13,010 bases of DNA from Phycisphaerae bacterium (GTDB lineage Bacteria; Planctomycetota; Phycisphaerae; UBA1845; UTPLA1). This document shows, piece after piece, positions 1 through 6,055 of this stretch. The notes beneath the pieces were generated by a model. That model was not told the DNA's origin, made no database searches, and worked only from the letters and a program-made list of their open reading frames with translations. The stretch's first letter is position 1. Each line of letters opens with the position of its first letter. A program made the position numbers and the translations under genes. The stretch spans positions 1 through 13,010 of the forward strand of contig JAFGQA010000431.1 in assembly GCA_016935885.1 (NCBI GenBank), given 5' to 3'.

Positions 1-40
1 ACCAGTCATGCTGCGCCAGCTTCGCTAAACTACTTTCTGA

Positions 41-73
41 CACCTCTCTGTGATCTCTGTGTGCTCTGTGGTG
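41..73. repeat. Degenerate CTCTGTG repeat tract
   Basis: The heptamer CTCTGTG occurs three times with short spacers. The tract resembles the right arm of the CTCTGCG inverted repeat at 11327-11410, with C changed to T at the CpG position, so it looks like a decayed half copy. The rest of 1-239 holds no convincing gene. It has a weak GGAGGG/CCCTCC hairpin around 138-165 and GC-rich sequence upstream of the first YkgJ gene. Confidence 0.5.
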
Positions 74-239
74 AATTATCCGGGTTATGGGTATGTTTGA
101 AGACACGGATACCGGCGAGCCTTCAAACCACGCGTAACGGAGGGGTCGTCCGCAGAAACCCTCCTTCCTGGCGCCGCCGTGGTTGCGGTGCGAGCACAGG
201 CCTTGGCGCCCGCGCCACAGTGATGGGATAGGCAGACAG

Positions 240-725
240 ATGACGCTAGCGCAAGATCGCTCGAGGAAGAGGCCCGACAACACGGCCGCCGAGGCCGTCT
301 GGTATCGCGGCGGGCTTCGTTTTACGTGCACCGAGTGCGGCAATTGCTGCTCCGGAGCGCCGGGTTACGTCTTCGTGACAAGGTGGGAGATCGAGAAGAT
401 CGCCGCCTTCATCGGCTGTGCTGGCAAAGGCCTGACGCGGAAGCACCTTCGTCGCGTTGGCCTCAGGCACTCGCTTACCGAGGACAAGGAGACCGGCGAC
501 TGCTGCTTCCTGGAGCACAAGGAAGGCAGGCGCATCTGCGGCATCTACCCGGTCCGGCCGCTGCAATGTCGCACGTGGCCGTTCTGGTCGAGCAACCTGA
601 GGTCGCCCGGCGCCTGGGACCTCACCTCGTTGAGTTGTCCCGGCATGAACGAAGGCGAGTATTACGACTTCGAGCAAATCGAGATCCGCCGCAAGGCCAA
701 GCGCGTCGAGGACCTGCCCACGTGA
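240..725 (+). CDS. YkgJ-type CxxCxxCC cysteine-cluster protein, copy 1
   Basis: A 161-residue soluble protein of the YkgJ / CxxCxxCC family (Pfam PF03692 type), whose members are thought to bind a metal, Zn or Fe, or an Fe-S cluster. The signature C30-x2-C33-x2-C36-C37 is followed by CC near residues 87-88, a CGIYPVRPLQCR block (about 99-110) and a late Cys. The ICxIYxxRPxxCR motif is typical of the family. I chose ATG 240; the frame is open back to TTG 183, but that stretch lies in repeat-like GC-rich sequence. There is no clear Shine-Dalgarno. A second YkgJ-like protein follows at 956. The family has no settled biochemical role, so function is unknown. Confidence 0.85.
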   Translation: MTLAQDRSRKRPDNTAAEAVWYRGGLRFTCTECGNCCSGAPGYVFVTRWEIEKIAAFIGCAGKGLTRKHLRRVGLRHSLTEDKETGDCCFLEHKEGRRICGIYPVRPLQCRTWPFWSSNLRSPGAWDLTSLSCPGMNEGEYYDFEQIEIRRKAKRVEDLPT

Positions 726-787
726 CCGCTCCGCCTTCATCGCGTGACAAAGCGCTCGTGATACGCCCCCTCACGGCGCCGTTCCCC

Positions 788-909
788 CTTGTGGCACCGC
801 CCCGCATGGCACCGCCGTCCCTTGTGGCACCGCCGTCCCTTGTGGCACCGCCGTCCCTTGTGGCACCGCCGTCCCGGCGGTGGATACACGGGCGGGACGC
901 CCGTGCCAC
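788..909. repeat. 18-bp tandem repeat plus GTGGCAC double hairpin
   Basis: Three perfect copies of an 18-bp unit (CTTGTGGCACCGCCGTCC) occupy 821-838, 839-856 and 857-874, preceded by a degenerate copy from 788. The last unit runs into a palindromic element: CACCGCC/GGCGGTG closes one stem and ACGGGCG/CGCCCGT (loop GGA) a second. An outer GTGGCA pairs with TGCCAC at 904-909. It lies between the two YkgJ genes. If translated from GTG 722 it would encode LVAPPS repeats. Confidence 0.85.
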
Positions 910-955
910 AGTTGACGCCCCTGTCTCCGGAAGCTCGGGGGATGTTCTTACCGAC

Positions 956-1432
956 ATGATCCTGCCGCACGTGGGCCGCGAAGACCTGGCCGAGCGCATG
1001 GCCGCGTTCTACGCCGAGGTCGACGAGGCCATCGCCGCCCACGGGCCTGACTGCCGGGGTTGCGGCGATTGCTGCAAGTTCGACCGCTTTGGCCACAGGC
1101 TGTACGTGACCAACGTCGAACTGGTCTACTTCGTGCGAGGGACCCGGAGCCATTGGCACAAGCCCGTCGGCGCCAACGTGTGCCCCTACCAAGCCGGCGG
1201 CCTGTGCATCGCCCGGCGGCATCGCCCACTGGGTTGCAGGGTATTCCACTGCGACCCGGACGCCCAGGTCTGGCAAGGGCCCGAATACGAACGCCGGCTT
1301 GCCGCGTTGAAGCAGATAACCGCAGACTTCGGCATCGGTTATCGCTACACAGACTGGTTATCGGCGCTTGAGGCCTTGGGTACGTCCCAAACCGGTGAAC
1401 CGACAGAATCACGCGAATTCGTGCAGGATTGA
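956..1432 (+). CDS. YkgJ-type CxxCxxCC cysteine-cluster protein, copy 2
   Basis: A 158-residue protein with the same family signature as the gene before it: C33-x2-C36-x2-C39-C40 (CRGCGDCC), then CPYQAGGLCIARRHRPLGCR, which matches the usual C-P-x-C...RPxxCR block. The predicted role is metal or Fe-S binding, with unknown function. I chose ATG 956 because the conserved fold begins just after it, although the GGGGGA upstream is far (about 14 nt). An in-frame GTG at 722 overlaps the stop of the first gene (GTGA). Using it would add about 78 residues, largely encoded by the tandem repeat, so it is less likely. The stop codon overlaps a predicted promoter for the lipoprotein downstream. Confidence 0.82.
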   Translation: MILPHVGREDLAERMAAFYAEVDEAIAAHGPDCRGCGDCCKFDRFGHRLYVTNVELVYFVRGTRSHWHKPVGANVCPYQAGGLCIARRHRPLGCRVFHCDPDAQVWQGPEYERRLAALKQITADFGIGYRYTDWLSALEALGTSQTGEPTESREFVQD

Positions 1433-1458
1433 CGAGCACCACAAGGATATGATAGATT
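1429..1458 (+). promoter_or_regulatory. Predicted sigma70-like promoter for the lipoprotein leader
   Basis: TTGACG at 1429-1434 (5/6 to consensus) lies 18 bp before TAGATT at 1453-1458 (4/6). The start would fall near 1465, exactly where the structured leader begins. An alternative -10, TATGAT at 1448-1453, is a better hexamer but only 13 bp from this -35. Prediction from sequence only. Confidence 0.45.
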
Positions 1459-1464
1459 AGAGGC

Positions 1465-1556
1465 TCACCGCGAGAGACGGTGACCTGCCGGGTAGCAAGG
1501 GCTACCCAATCAGCGGCTTCGGGCCGCTGGCCAACCCCGGAAGAAGCTTGCCCTTG
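1465..1556 (+). promoter_or_regulatory. Structured 5' leader with three hairpins and a possible pseudoknot
   Basis: Three consecutive stems are visible. TCACCG/CGGTGA is at 1465-1470/1478-1483. GGGTAG/CTACCC is at 1490-1495/1502-1507. A 7-bp stem CAGCGGC/GCCGCTG with loop TTCGG is at 1511-1529. The loop of the second hairpin (CAAGGG, 1496-1501) is complementary to CCCTTG at 1551-1556, which would make an H-type pseudoknot ending about 25 nt before the lipoprotein start. I checked this by eye against consensus elements of the common riboswitches (TPP, cobalamin, SAM-I, c-di-GMP-I, ZTP, fluoride) and saw no match, so its class is unknown. Confidence 0.4.
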
Positions 1557-1581
1557 AGCTCAGACAAAGGAAGTGCCAGGA

Positions 1582-1791
1582 ATGACGTTCGCCAAGAAAA
1601 TCCTTGTGCTTGTGCTCCTCGTGGTCTTGACGGCACCGATCGTTGGCTGCGGCGTTGCGACCAGCCCGGCCGAGAACCGGCGGGCCTGTAATCGCGTGGT
1701 CGACTACGATGCCCGGATGATGGTCGATGACCTGGCGATATTCCTCCAGATCGACCGCCCGATCCGCAACTCGCGCTGGGTGATCGACTAA
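1582..1791 (+). CDS. Small exported lipoprotein
   Basis: A 69-residue protein. It has a basic N-terminus (KK), a hydrophobic stretch of about 15 residues and the lipobox I-V-G-C, so Cys22 would be the lipidated residue of the mature protein. The mature part is about 48 residues, ending in DDLAIFLQIDRPIRNSRWVID. I recall short planctomycete lipoproteins with similar DD...(F/L)xxxDRPxR tails, but that is memory rather than a search. AAAGGAA (1566-1572) is well spaced for ATG 1582; an in-frame GTG at 1573 is too close to it. Codons before 1582 add nothing to the signal. The stop codon TAA is the first part of the TAAGAGCCCG that starts the adjacent repeat. Function unknown. Confidence 0.7.
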   Translation: MTFAKKILVLVLLVVLTAPIVGCGVATSPAENRRACNRVVDYDARMMVDDLAIFLQIDRPIRNSRWVID

Positions 1792-1792
1792 G

Positions 1793-1888
1793 AGCCCGTG
1801 GCAGAACTGTGGCACCGGCGTCTCGCCGGTGGTTTTCACGGTCAGCAACGGCGTTTCCGAACCGCTGTTTTCCCTTTCACCACGGGCT
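1793..1888. repeat. 96-bp dispersed repeat with inverted ends, copy 1
   Basis: AGCCCGTGG at the left end is the inverse complement of CCACGGGCT at the right end. Inside is an ACCGGCG/CGCCGGT hairpin (loop TCT), then GGTTTTCACGGTCAG and a stretch nearly identical to the copy at 4604-4700. It sits directly after the lipoprotein stop and may serve as its 3' end. TAAGAGCCCG repeats again at 1891-1900, right after the element. Confidence 0.85.
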
Positions 1889-1890
1889 GC

Positions 1891-1977
1891 TAAGAGCCCG
1901 TCCCCAAGCCACTCCGTGCCGCCGCCGCCCCAGCGGCGGTCTGTCGTGTGGCACTGCCGCCAAAGGCGGTGGTTCAG
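1891..1977. repeat. Hairpin repeats between convergent genes
   Basis: Begins with TAAGAGCCCG, as copy 1 does. A perfect 7-bp stem CCGCCGC/GCGGCGG lies at 1922-1939 (loop CCCA). A second stem based on CCGCC-AAA-GGCGG follows inside TGTGGCACTGCCGCC...GGCGGTGG, which belongs to the GTGGCAC hairpin family. It overlaps the stop codon of the pseudopilin gene coming from the other side. It may act as a two-way transcript end, although no T-run is present. Confidence 0.6.
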
Positions 1978-2969
1978 CCGCCGATTTCAAGGTCCCCGGA
2001 GATATCGAAACGGACGACGGTATCGTTCCAGCAGGTGCTCGGCGCACTCTCAATGATCGTGCCCCTCGGCAGCCATTGGTGCGGGTTCGTGGACTCCAGA
2101 TCGCCCTGCGTCTCGACATGCCCATCATGAAAAGCCAAGTTCAACCGGTATGCGTTTCCGGGTGCTCCCACGGGAGGTATCCCCGTCGAGTGACGGAACG
2201 CATACATGCGGGCGTCGATCGGCCCGCTGTAGCCGTTACCCGGTGCCCGGCTCCGGTCCCACGAGCAGGTCCAGGACGAGTAAGTGCCGGTATCCGAAAA
2301 TGCACCACCGTAAGGGCCGTTGACGGTCAGGTCATAATCAGGTGGGCACGTACACGTCGAATACCGGGCGCCGTCGGCGCAAAAGACCTTGTTGGCGGGA
2401 TTGCCGATGCGGTTGACGGACGGTCGCCAGCCTTGAGGCAGCGTGATCCCGTGGCCGGGGGGGACTTCTTCTTCCCGCCACAATTGGTAGCGCACCGTGT
2501 TGTAGCTCACCATCGGACCGGAGCCCGCATCCGGGCCGGCATAGTGAATCGCGGTGAACCGATTGGAGGGGCACAAGAACGCCTTGTGGCCTCGCAGATC
2601 ATTGAATCGCTTCACGACGCCGTCGATGTCCCCTCGGGACGGTAGGGCCAATCCCATCTGCCAACGGTACGCCATCGGGCCCATGAAATCCCAGACCTGT
2701 ACGGCCGGACCCCATGCCGTGGGTTCGCTGGACAGGTAGGCGCCCGAGCCCGACGGTGATCCAATGATCCAGCCTTCGAATTCCATCGCGTAATCGGCCG
2801 ACCCTTTGGCGCTCTCGCGCAGGCCCGCCATGCACACCACCCGCTCGTTGTTCCGTCGAGCCCCGGTCATCGCCGGCAGCGATACCGAGAACAGCAGCGC
2901 AATGACTGACATCACGATGAGCAACTCAAGAAGAGTCACACCGGCGCGCGTCGAATGCTCGACCGTCAT
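1974..2969 (-). CDS. Type II secretion-like pseudopilin (prepilin N-terminal methylation domain, H-X9-DG-like)
   Basis: A 331-residue protein with a type IV prepilin leader. A short leader ends at Gly10, followed by VTLLELLIV with Glu15 at +5 and a 20-residue hydrophobic helix (11-31), the substrate form for PilD-type peptidase and N-methylation. The C-terminal part carries FRHS...LNLAFHDGHVE, like the processing-associated H-X9-DG motif of the large pseudopilin families in planctomycetes. The middle has Cys pairs (CTCPP, SWTCSW). Expected location is the cytoplasmic membrane or a pseudopilus facing the periplasm. GGAGGAC lies 6-12 nt before ATG 2969, supporting the start. The last codons reach into a hairpin repeat. 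The substrate or surface role is unknown. Confidence 0.88.
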   Translation of the reverse strand: MTVEHSTRAGVTLLELLIVMSVIALLFSVSLPAMTGARRNNERVVCMAGLRESAKGSADYAMEFEGWIIGSPSGSGAYLSSEPTAWGPAVQVWDFMGPMAYRWQMGLALPSRGDIDGVVKRFNDLRGHKAFLCPSNRFTAIHYAGPDAGSGPMVSYNTVRYQLWREEEVPPGHGITLPQGWRPSVNRIGNPANKVFCADGARYSTCTCPPDYDLTVNGPYGGAFSDTGTYSSWTCSWDRSRAPGNGYSGPIDARMYAFRHSTGIPPVGAPGNAYRLNLAFHDGHVETQGDLESTNPHQWLPRGTIIESAPSTCWNDTVVRFDISGDLEIGG

Positions 2970-2976
2970 GGTCCGT

Positions 2977-3002
2977 CCTCCGCTTGCCTGACAAGCACTA
3001 TG
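2977..3002. repeat. 26-bp duplicated sequence, copy 1 (pseudopilin RBS region)
   Basis: Matches 3186-3211 at 24 of 26 positions. It contains an imperfect GCTTGCC-T-GACAAGC palindrome and, on the minus strand, the GCGGAGG that serves as ribosome binding site of the pseudopilin gene. Confidence 0.8.
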
Positions 3003-3104
3003 TCGCCACTCTGAGAATAGAATTCATGGCCCATCGTCGCTCGTTTTATGGGACGATGATCCGCCGGGAGGGCGGCCCGTTTTCATCCGTAATGGCGACT
3101 AACG

Positions 3105-3116
3105 CTATCATGATAG
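3105..3116. promoter_or_regulatory. 12-bp perfect palindrome CTATCATGATAG
   Basis: A self-complementary 12-mer in the 175-bp spacer between the TPR gene end and the pseudopilin start, upstream of the pseudopilin on its strand. It could be an operator site. I saw no convincing -35/-10 pair beside it. Confidence 0.25.
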
Positions 3117-3118
3117 TT

Positions 3119-3169
3119 GGTGCGAGAGCCCCTTCTCGCACCCGTCATCGCGGGGGTCCAATCCCGCGA
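3119..3169. repeat. Tandem hairpins at the TPR gene 3' end
   Basis: The first hairpin is a perfect 9-bp stem GGTGCGAGA/TCTCGCACC (3119-3127/3134-3142) with a 6-nt loop. The second is a 7-bp stem TCGCGGG/CCCGCGA (3148-3154/3163-3169). The second encodes the last residues and stop of the TPR protein. The first is the same type as the hairpin at 12965-12988. Possible transcript 3' end for the minus-strand gene, without a T-run. Confidence 0.6.
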
Positions 3170-4320
3170 CTTAGCCCGTGTGTTACCTCCGCTTGCCTGG
3201 CAAGCTCTATGAAGGCCCCCACCTTCCGGTCGCTTTCCGGCATCGACTGGTACGCCTCGAGGATCTCCAGACCACCGGGCCGGTCGCCCGACGTGTACCG
3301 GACGAATCCGAGGAGGAACCGCGCATCAGCGCTGTGCGGGTTCTGCTCGACGACCGCCTCCAACGCCGCGAGATGTGCCGCGAAATCGCCCCCTTGGCCG
3401 TAGGCATCACGTAGATCCAACGACGATCGCGCAAGCGCGGGCATCCTCGCCACGCCCTCGCGAACGGCTCGTGACGCATCCTCGAACCGTCCCAGGGCGA
3501 ATTCCGCGATCCCCAGCGCGATGCGAACGCCGGCATCGCCGTCCGCCAGGACCAACGCCTGGATGTATTCGTCGCGCGCCTCGGCGTACCTGCCGTCCTC
3601 GAAAGCCCTATCACCACGACCCAAGGCGATGCCGACCAACCTCGCCTGCTGCGTGTCCGGCTCGGCCTCTGCTTCTCCGCGGGCGCTATTCTCGCCCGGC
3701 ACCGTGGCTCGCCTTTCGTCGGGCTCCTCGAGCAACTCGGGCCCGGTTGCCTTCGCCTCCCACGACTCCCATGCCCGCTTAGCCAAGTCGTCGCCCGTCG
3801 GCCAATCGTACGCTGTGCTGATGACTGGCGCGGCCGGTGGCACGTACGTCGTGTAGTGCCGCTCCACGTAACGAGGCTCGGGCCAGACGTACAGCGGCGG
3901 GCAGTACTCGATGGTCGGCGCGATGACATAGGTGCGACTCCAGTGCCTTGGATAGCACCGCGTGCGGGGGATGTGCAGCCTATGCTGGCGGTCTCCCACA
4001 TGGATTCGCGTAGTCCGGCCGTACGTTCTGTCGATGGGCGAACGCCCGCCAACCTGGCCCCAATGCGCGGATCGCCGGCCGCCCCACGGCGCAGAAGGCC
4101 GACTCGCTTGGCGGGGCCTCGGTGCCGAACTGCGACGGTCGTGCACGCCTCGCGTGCCGTGGCTGCCTCGCTGCACCGCGCCCCTCTGAACGCCAGGATG
4201 GCCGCGCGACGGCCCCGATCGAATCGTCGGTCTCCCCGCAAACGCGGCGGCGGGCAGCGCCAGGACGACCGTCAGAAGGACAGCCGCAGCGATCCGCCCC
4301 TTGCTGTCGTGCCTTGCCAT
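3145..4320 (-). CDS. Exported TPR protein with basic, Tyr/Pro-rich N-terminal region
   Basis: A 391-residue protein. Residues 1-28 form a signal peptide (hydrophobic core AAAVLLTVVLALPAAA, probable cut at AFA-G). About 29-125 is very rich in Arg, Gly, Ser, Pro and His and probably disordered. About 125-170 is a Tyr/Pro segment (YCPPLYVWPEPRYVERHYTTYVPP). From about residue 220 to 375 there are TPR-type helix pairs (GDRAFEDGRYAEARDEYIQAL; ALGIAEFALGRFEDASRAV; a third from NPHSADARFLLGFV). This suggests a periplasmic or envelope scaffold; the partner is unknown. GAGGAG lies about 9 nt before ATG 4320 and a promoter about 20 nt further up. The C-terminal SRGIGPPR is encoded inside a hairpin repeat. 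Confidence 0.8.
   Translation of the reverse strand: MARHDSKGRIAAAVLLTVVLALPAAAFAGRPTIRSGPSRGHPGVQRGAVQRGSHGTRGVHDRRSSAPRPRQASRPSAPWGGRRSAHWGQVGGRSPIDRTYGRTTRIHVGDRQHRLHIPRTRCYPRHWSRTYVIAPTIEYCPPLYVWPEPRYVERHYTTYVPPAAPVISTAYDWPTGDDLAKRAWESWEAKATGPELLEEPDERRATVPGENSARGEAEAEPDTQQARLVGIALGRGDRAFEDGRYAEARDEYIQALVLADGDAGVRIALGIAEFALGRFEDASRAVREGVARMPALARSSLDLRDAYGQGGDFAAHLAALEAVVEQNPHSADARFLLGFVRYTSGDRPGGLEILEAYQSMPESDRKVGAFIELARQAEVTHGLSRGIGPPR
3186..3211. repeat. 26-bp duplicated sequence, copy 2 (inside TPR gene)
   Basis: Second copy of the sequence at 2977-3002 (24/26 identical). It contains the perfect palindrome GCTTGCC-T-GGCAAGC at 3191-3205. It encodes the LARQAE part of the TPR protein near its C-terminus. 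Confidence 0.8.
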
Positions 4321-4346
4321 GTCATGTACTCCTCGTTAGCTAGCCT

Positions 4347-4376
4347 ATCGTATCCACGACCGACCGCGGTTTTCAA
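4347..4376 (-). promoter_or_regulatory. Predicted sigma70-like promoter of the TPR gene
   Basis: On the minus strand TTGAAA (4376-4371, 5/6) is followed after 18 bp by TACGAT (4352-4347, 4/6). The start would fall near 4340, giving a short 5' UTR with GAGGAG before ATG 4320. Confidence 0.5.
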
Positions 4377-4603
4377 CACCCGATCTCGAATCGGCCGATC
4401 GCGACCGCCGTTGCGCTGCTCGCCCGAATCGCACGGACGCGCTTCGCCTTGTGTTAGACACGGTGGTCGAGCAGCCGTTAGGCGTCGCGCAGGAGTAGCA
4501 CGACCGATTGTGCCGCTTGGCCGGCCTTGCTGGCTTGCCGTTTGGCGGACCTGCCCGCGGCAGGCGGACCAACCGTCCACGTTGCTCTGCGCGGCGCCTC
4601 AGA

Positions 4604-4700
4604 AGCCCGTGGCAAGACTGTGGCACCGGCGCCAAAGCCGGTGGTTTTCACGGTCAGGAACGGCGTTTCCGAACCGCTGTCTTCCCTTTCACCACGGGCT
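4604..4700. repeat. 97-bp dispersed repeat with inverted ends, copy 2
   Basis: Same layout as 1793-1888: AGCCCGTGG and CCACGGGCT ends, TGTGGCACCGGC hairpin, then nearly identical sequence to the right end. The inner hairpin differs (ACCGGC-GCCAAA-GCCGGT here against ACCGGCG-TCT-CGCCGGT there) but still pairs. Confidence 0.85.
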
Positions 4701-4743
4701 GTCAGCCCTACAGTGTGAAGTAGCGGGCCGCCATGCCCGGACG

Positions 4744-5148
4744 TTACTTGTATTCCAGCGTACGGGTGGGGCAGAACGTGGCGCACGCGGGCTCGTCCTC
4801 CCCGCAGAGGTCACACTTGACGGCAATCGCGCTCCGCACGTCGTGGGTCATGTGCCCGAACGGGCACGCGATGGAGCAGAGGCCGCAGCCGATGCAGCGG
4901 TCTGCATTCACCTCGATGGCGCCCGTGATCTCGTTTCGCTGTAACGCCTCGACGGGGCAGACCTTGACACAGGCCGCGTCGTCGCACTGGAAGCAGGTCA
5001 TAATCTGGTTCCGGCCCTCGCCGAACATGAAGGCCCTGATGCGCGAGATGCCGAGCCCATCCCTCCCGGCGTGCTTGAAGGCGCAGGCCAACTCGCAAGT
5101 CCTACAGGCAATGCACCGGGAAGGAGTAATGGTCAGTGTCTTCTCCAT
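4744..5148 (-). CDS. Four-cluster [4Fe-4S] electron-transfer protein (HycB/CooF-like)
   Basis: A 134-residue cytoplasmic ferredoxin-like subunit. Four Cys groups are visible: C12-x2-C15-x2-C18-x3-C22; C52-x2-C55-x4-C60-x3-C64; C85-x2-C88-x2-C91-x3-C95; C112-x2-C115-x6-C122-x3-C126. This is the pattern of the HycB/CooF/DmsB group, which carries four [4Fe-4S] clusters and passes electrons between an oxidoreductase and its partner. AAGGAA lies 8 nt before ATG 5148, and the gene starts 14 nt after the NuoG-like stop. It is the last gene of the operon, so an electron wire between the Vor enzyme and the NuoEFG-like module, or to an external acceptor, is likely. Related proteins accompany aldehyde:ferredoxin oxidoreductases, but no such enzyme lies here. 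Confidence 0.85.
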   Translation of the reverse strand: MEKTLTITPSRCIACRTCELACAFKHAGRDGLGISRIRAFMFGEGRNQIMTCFQCDDAACVKVCPVEALQRNEITGAIEVNADRCIGCGLCSIACPFGHMTHDVRSAIAVKCDLCGEDEPACATFCPTRTLEYK

Positions 5149-5162
5149 GTGGCGTTTCCTTC

Positions 5163-5990
5163 TCAGCGTGCGGTTTCGGCGCAGCCCTCGCGCTCGCCGG
5201 CGTCAACCAACTCGATGGCCCTCATATCAAACGAAGACATAATCGTCTTAACGGTCTTCTGCTGCGAACAGGCCGCACACGTCCTGAAGTACTCGGGGTC
5301 CAGGCCCGACTTCTTGGCCTCGAAGTCGATCTGTACCTCGGGCATGATCGGCCGCCCGCAGGACGCGCACCGGGCCATCTTGAACGAGTGCCCCCAAATC
5401 TTCCGGATATCTCCCGTATCCTTGTACGTGATCGCGCCCGTCGGGCAGATGTGGGCGCAACTCGCGCAGCCAATGCAATCGGGCGGCGGCTGCTTGAATG
5501 GAATCGCAATCGCCTTCCGAATTCCACGGCCGGCGGTACCGATGGCGTTACACCCCTTGACCGCGCAGACTCGCACGCAGAGCCCGCAGAGGATGCACTT
5601 CGTCTCGAGGTCGCTCCGCTTGTACGAAGTCGCCGTCACCCCGTAGGAGGCGGCCAGCTTCTGAACAACATCTGAATCGGGGCACCTGGCCAGGAGGAGA
5701 TCCAGGATCGTCCGCCTGACGTCCCTGATGTCCTCGTTGTCGGTCGTGACTTGGAGCCCCTCCTCGACCGGGTAAAGGCACGCCGTGACGAGTCCTTTCC
5801 ACCCCCTCCAATCCGGGTGCGTAATCTCCACGAGGCACAGGCGGCAGGCGCCGACCGACTCCAGTGCCTCGTGGTAGCAGAGCGTCGGGATCGGAATCCC
5901 TTCCCGCCTCGCCACGTCCAAGATGGTCATTCCCCCCGAGGCCTGGAGGAACCGGCCGTTGATCTCGAGATTGATTGCCTTCTCGGTCAT
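5163..5990 (-). CDS. NuoG/HoxU-like 2Fe-2S and 4Fe-4S protein lacking the His-Cys3 cluster
   Basis: A 275-residue protein. The N-terminal [2Fe-2S] ferredoxin domain has C38-x10-C49-x2-C52-x18-C71. The next segment, where NuoG, HoxU and HydA carry a His-x3-Cys-x2-Cys cluster, reads LLLARCPDSDVVQKLAASYGV and has lost those ligands. A dicluster domain follows: C132, 135, 138, 142 and C172, 175, 178, 182. Two CxxC pairs (C208/C211 and C238/C241) in the C-terminal part look like a zinc-ribbon or rubredoxin-like knuckle. There is no molybdopterin or H-cluster domain. With the NuoE/NuoF-like subunits it would form an NAD(P)-linked diaphorase. ATG 5990 starts inside a heptamer tract; no strong Shine-Dalgarno is seen. 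Confidence 0.85.
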   Translation of the reverse strand: MTEKAINLEINGRFLQASGGMTILDVARREGIPIPTLCYHEALESVGACRLCLVEITHPDWRGWKGLVTACLYPVEEGLQVTTDNEDIRDVRRTILDLLLARCPDSDVVQKLAASYGVTATSYKRSDLETKCILCGLCVRVCAVKGCNAIGTAGRGIRKAIAIPFKQPPPDCIGCASCAHICPTGAITYKDTGDIRKIWGHSFKMARCASCGRPIMPEVQIDFEAKKSGLDPEYFRTCAACSQQKTVKTIMSSFDMRAIELVDAGEREGCAETAR

Positions 5991-6051
5991 CAGTTACTAC
6001 TCGTTGGTCCTCAGTTGTCAGTCGTTCGTCGTCGGTCGTCAGTCATCAATC
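5982..6051. repeat. Heptamer tract at the NuoF-like/NuoG-like junction
   Basis: Ten successive 7-bp units of the form nTCnGTC (e.g. GTCAGTC, GTTCGTC, GTCGGTC, ATCAATC). The left end overlaps the start codon of the NuoG-like gene. Confidence 0.7.
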
Positions 6052-6055
6052 CGCG

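Larger units (their letters stand above)
4321..4743. other. Gene-free spacer between the operon end and the TPR gene
   Basis: I see no credible gene in this 423-bp stretch. It holds the TPR promoter (4347-4376) and an inverted repeat at 4542-4572 built around CTGCC-CGC-GGCAG with flanking GCGGAC/TTGG-CCAA symmetry. It also holds the second 97-bp repeat (4604-4700) and short stems GGGCT/AGCCC (4696-4708) and CGGGC/GCCCG (4724-4739) just after the last operon gene. The latter may mark the operon's 3' end, but neither has a T-tract. Confidence 0.6.

Noticed and set aside
722..955. GTG 722 as start of the second YkgJ-like gene (GTGA overlap)
   Set aside because: The added residues come largely from the tandem repeat and are not part of the YkgJ domain. 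It remains possible in principle.
1465..1556. Known riboswitch class or tRNA
   Set aside because: The stems do not match the tRNA cloverleaf or the consensus cores of the common riboswitches I can recall, so it is kept as an unclassified leader.
4696..4739. Intrinsic terminator of the operon
   Set aside because: Two short GC stems are present after the last stop codon, but no T-run follows on the minus strand.
3856..4944. Long plus-strand open frame (362 codons)
   Set aside because: It runs antisense to the TPR gene and across repeats and the four-cluster ferredoxin; its composition is Arg/Pro-rich shadow.
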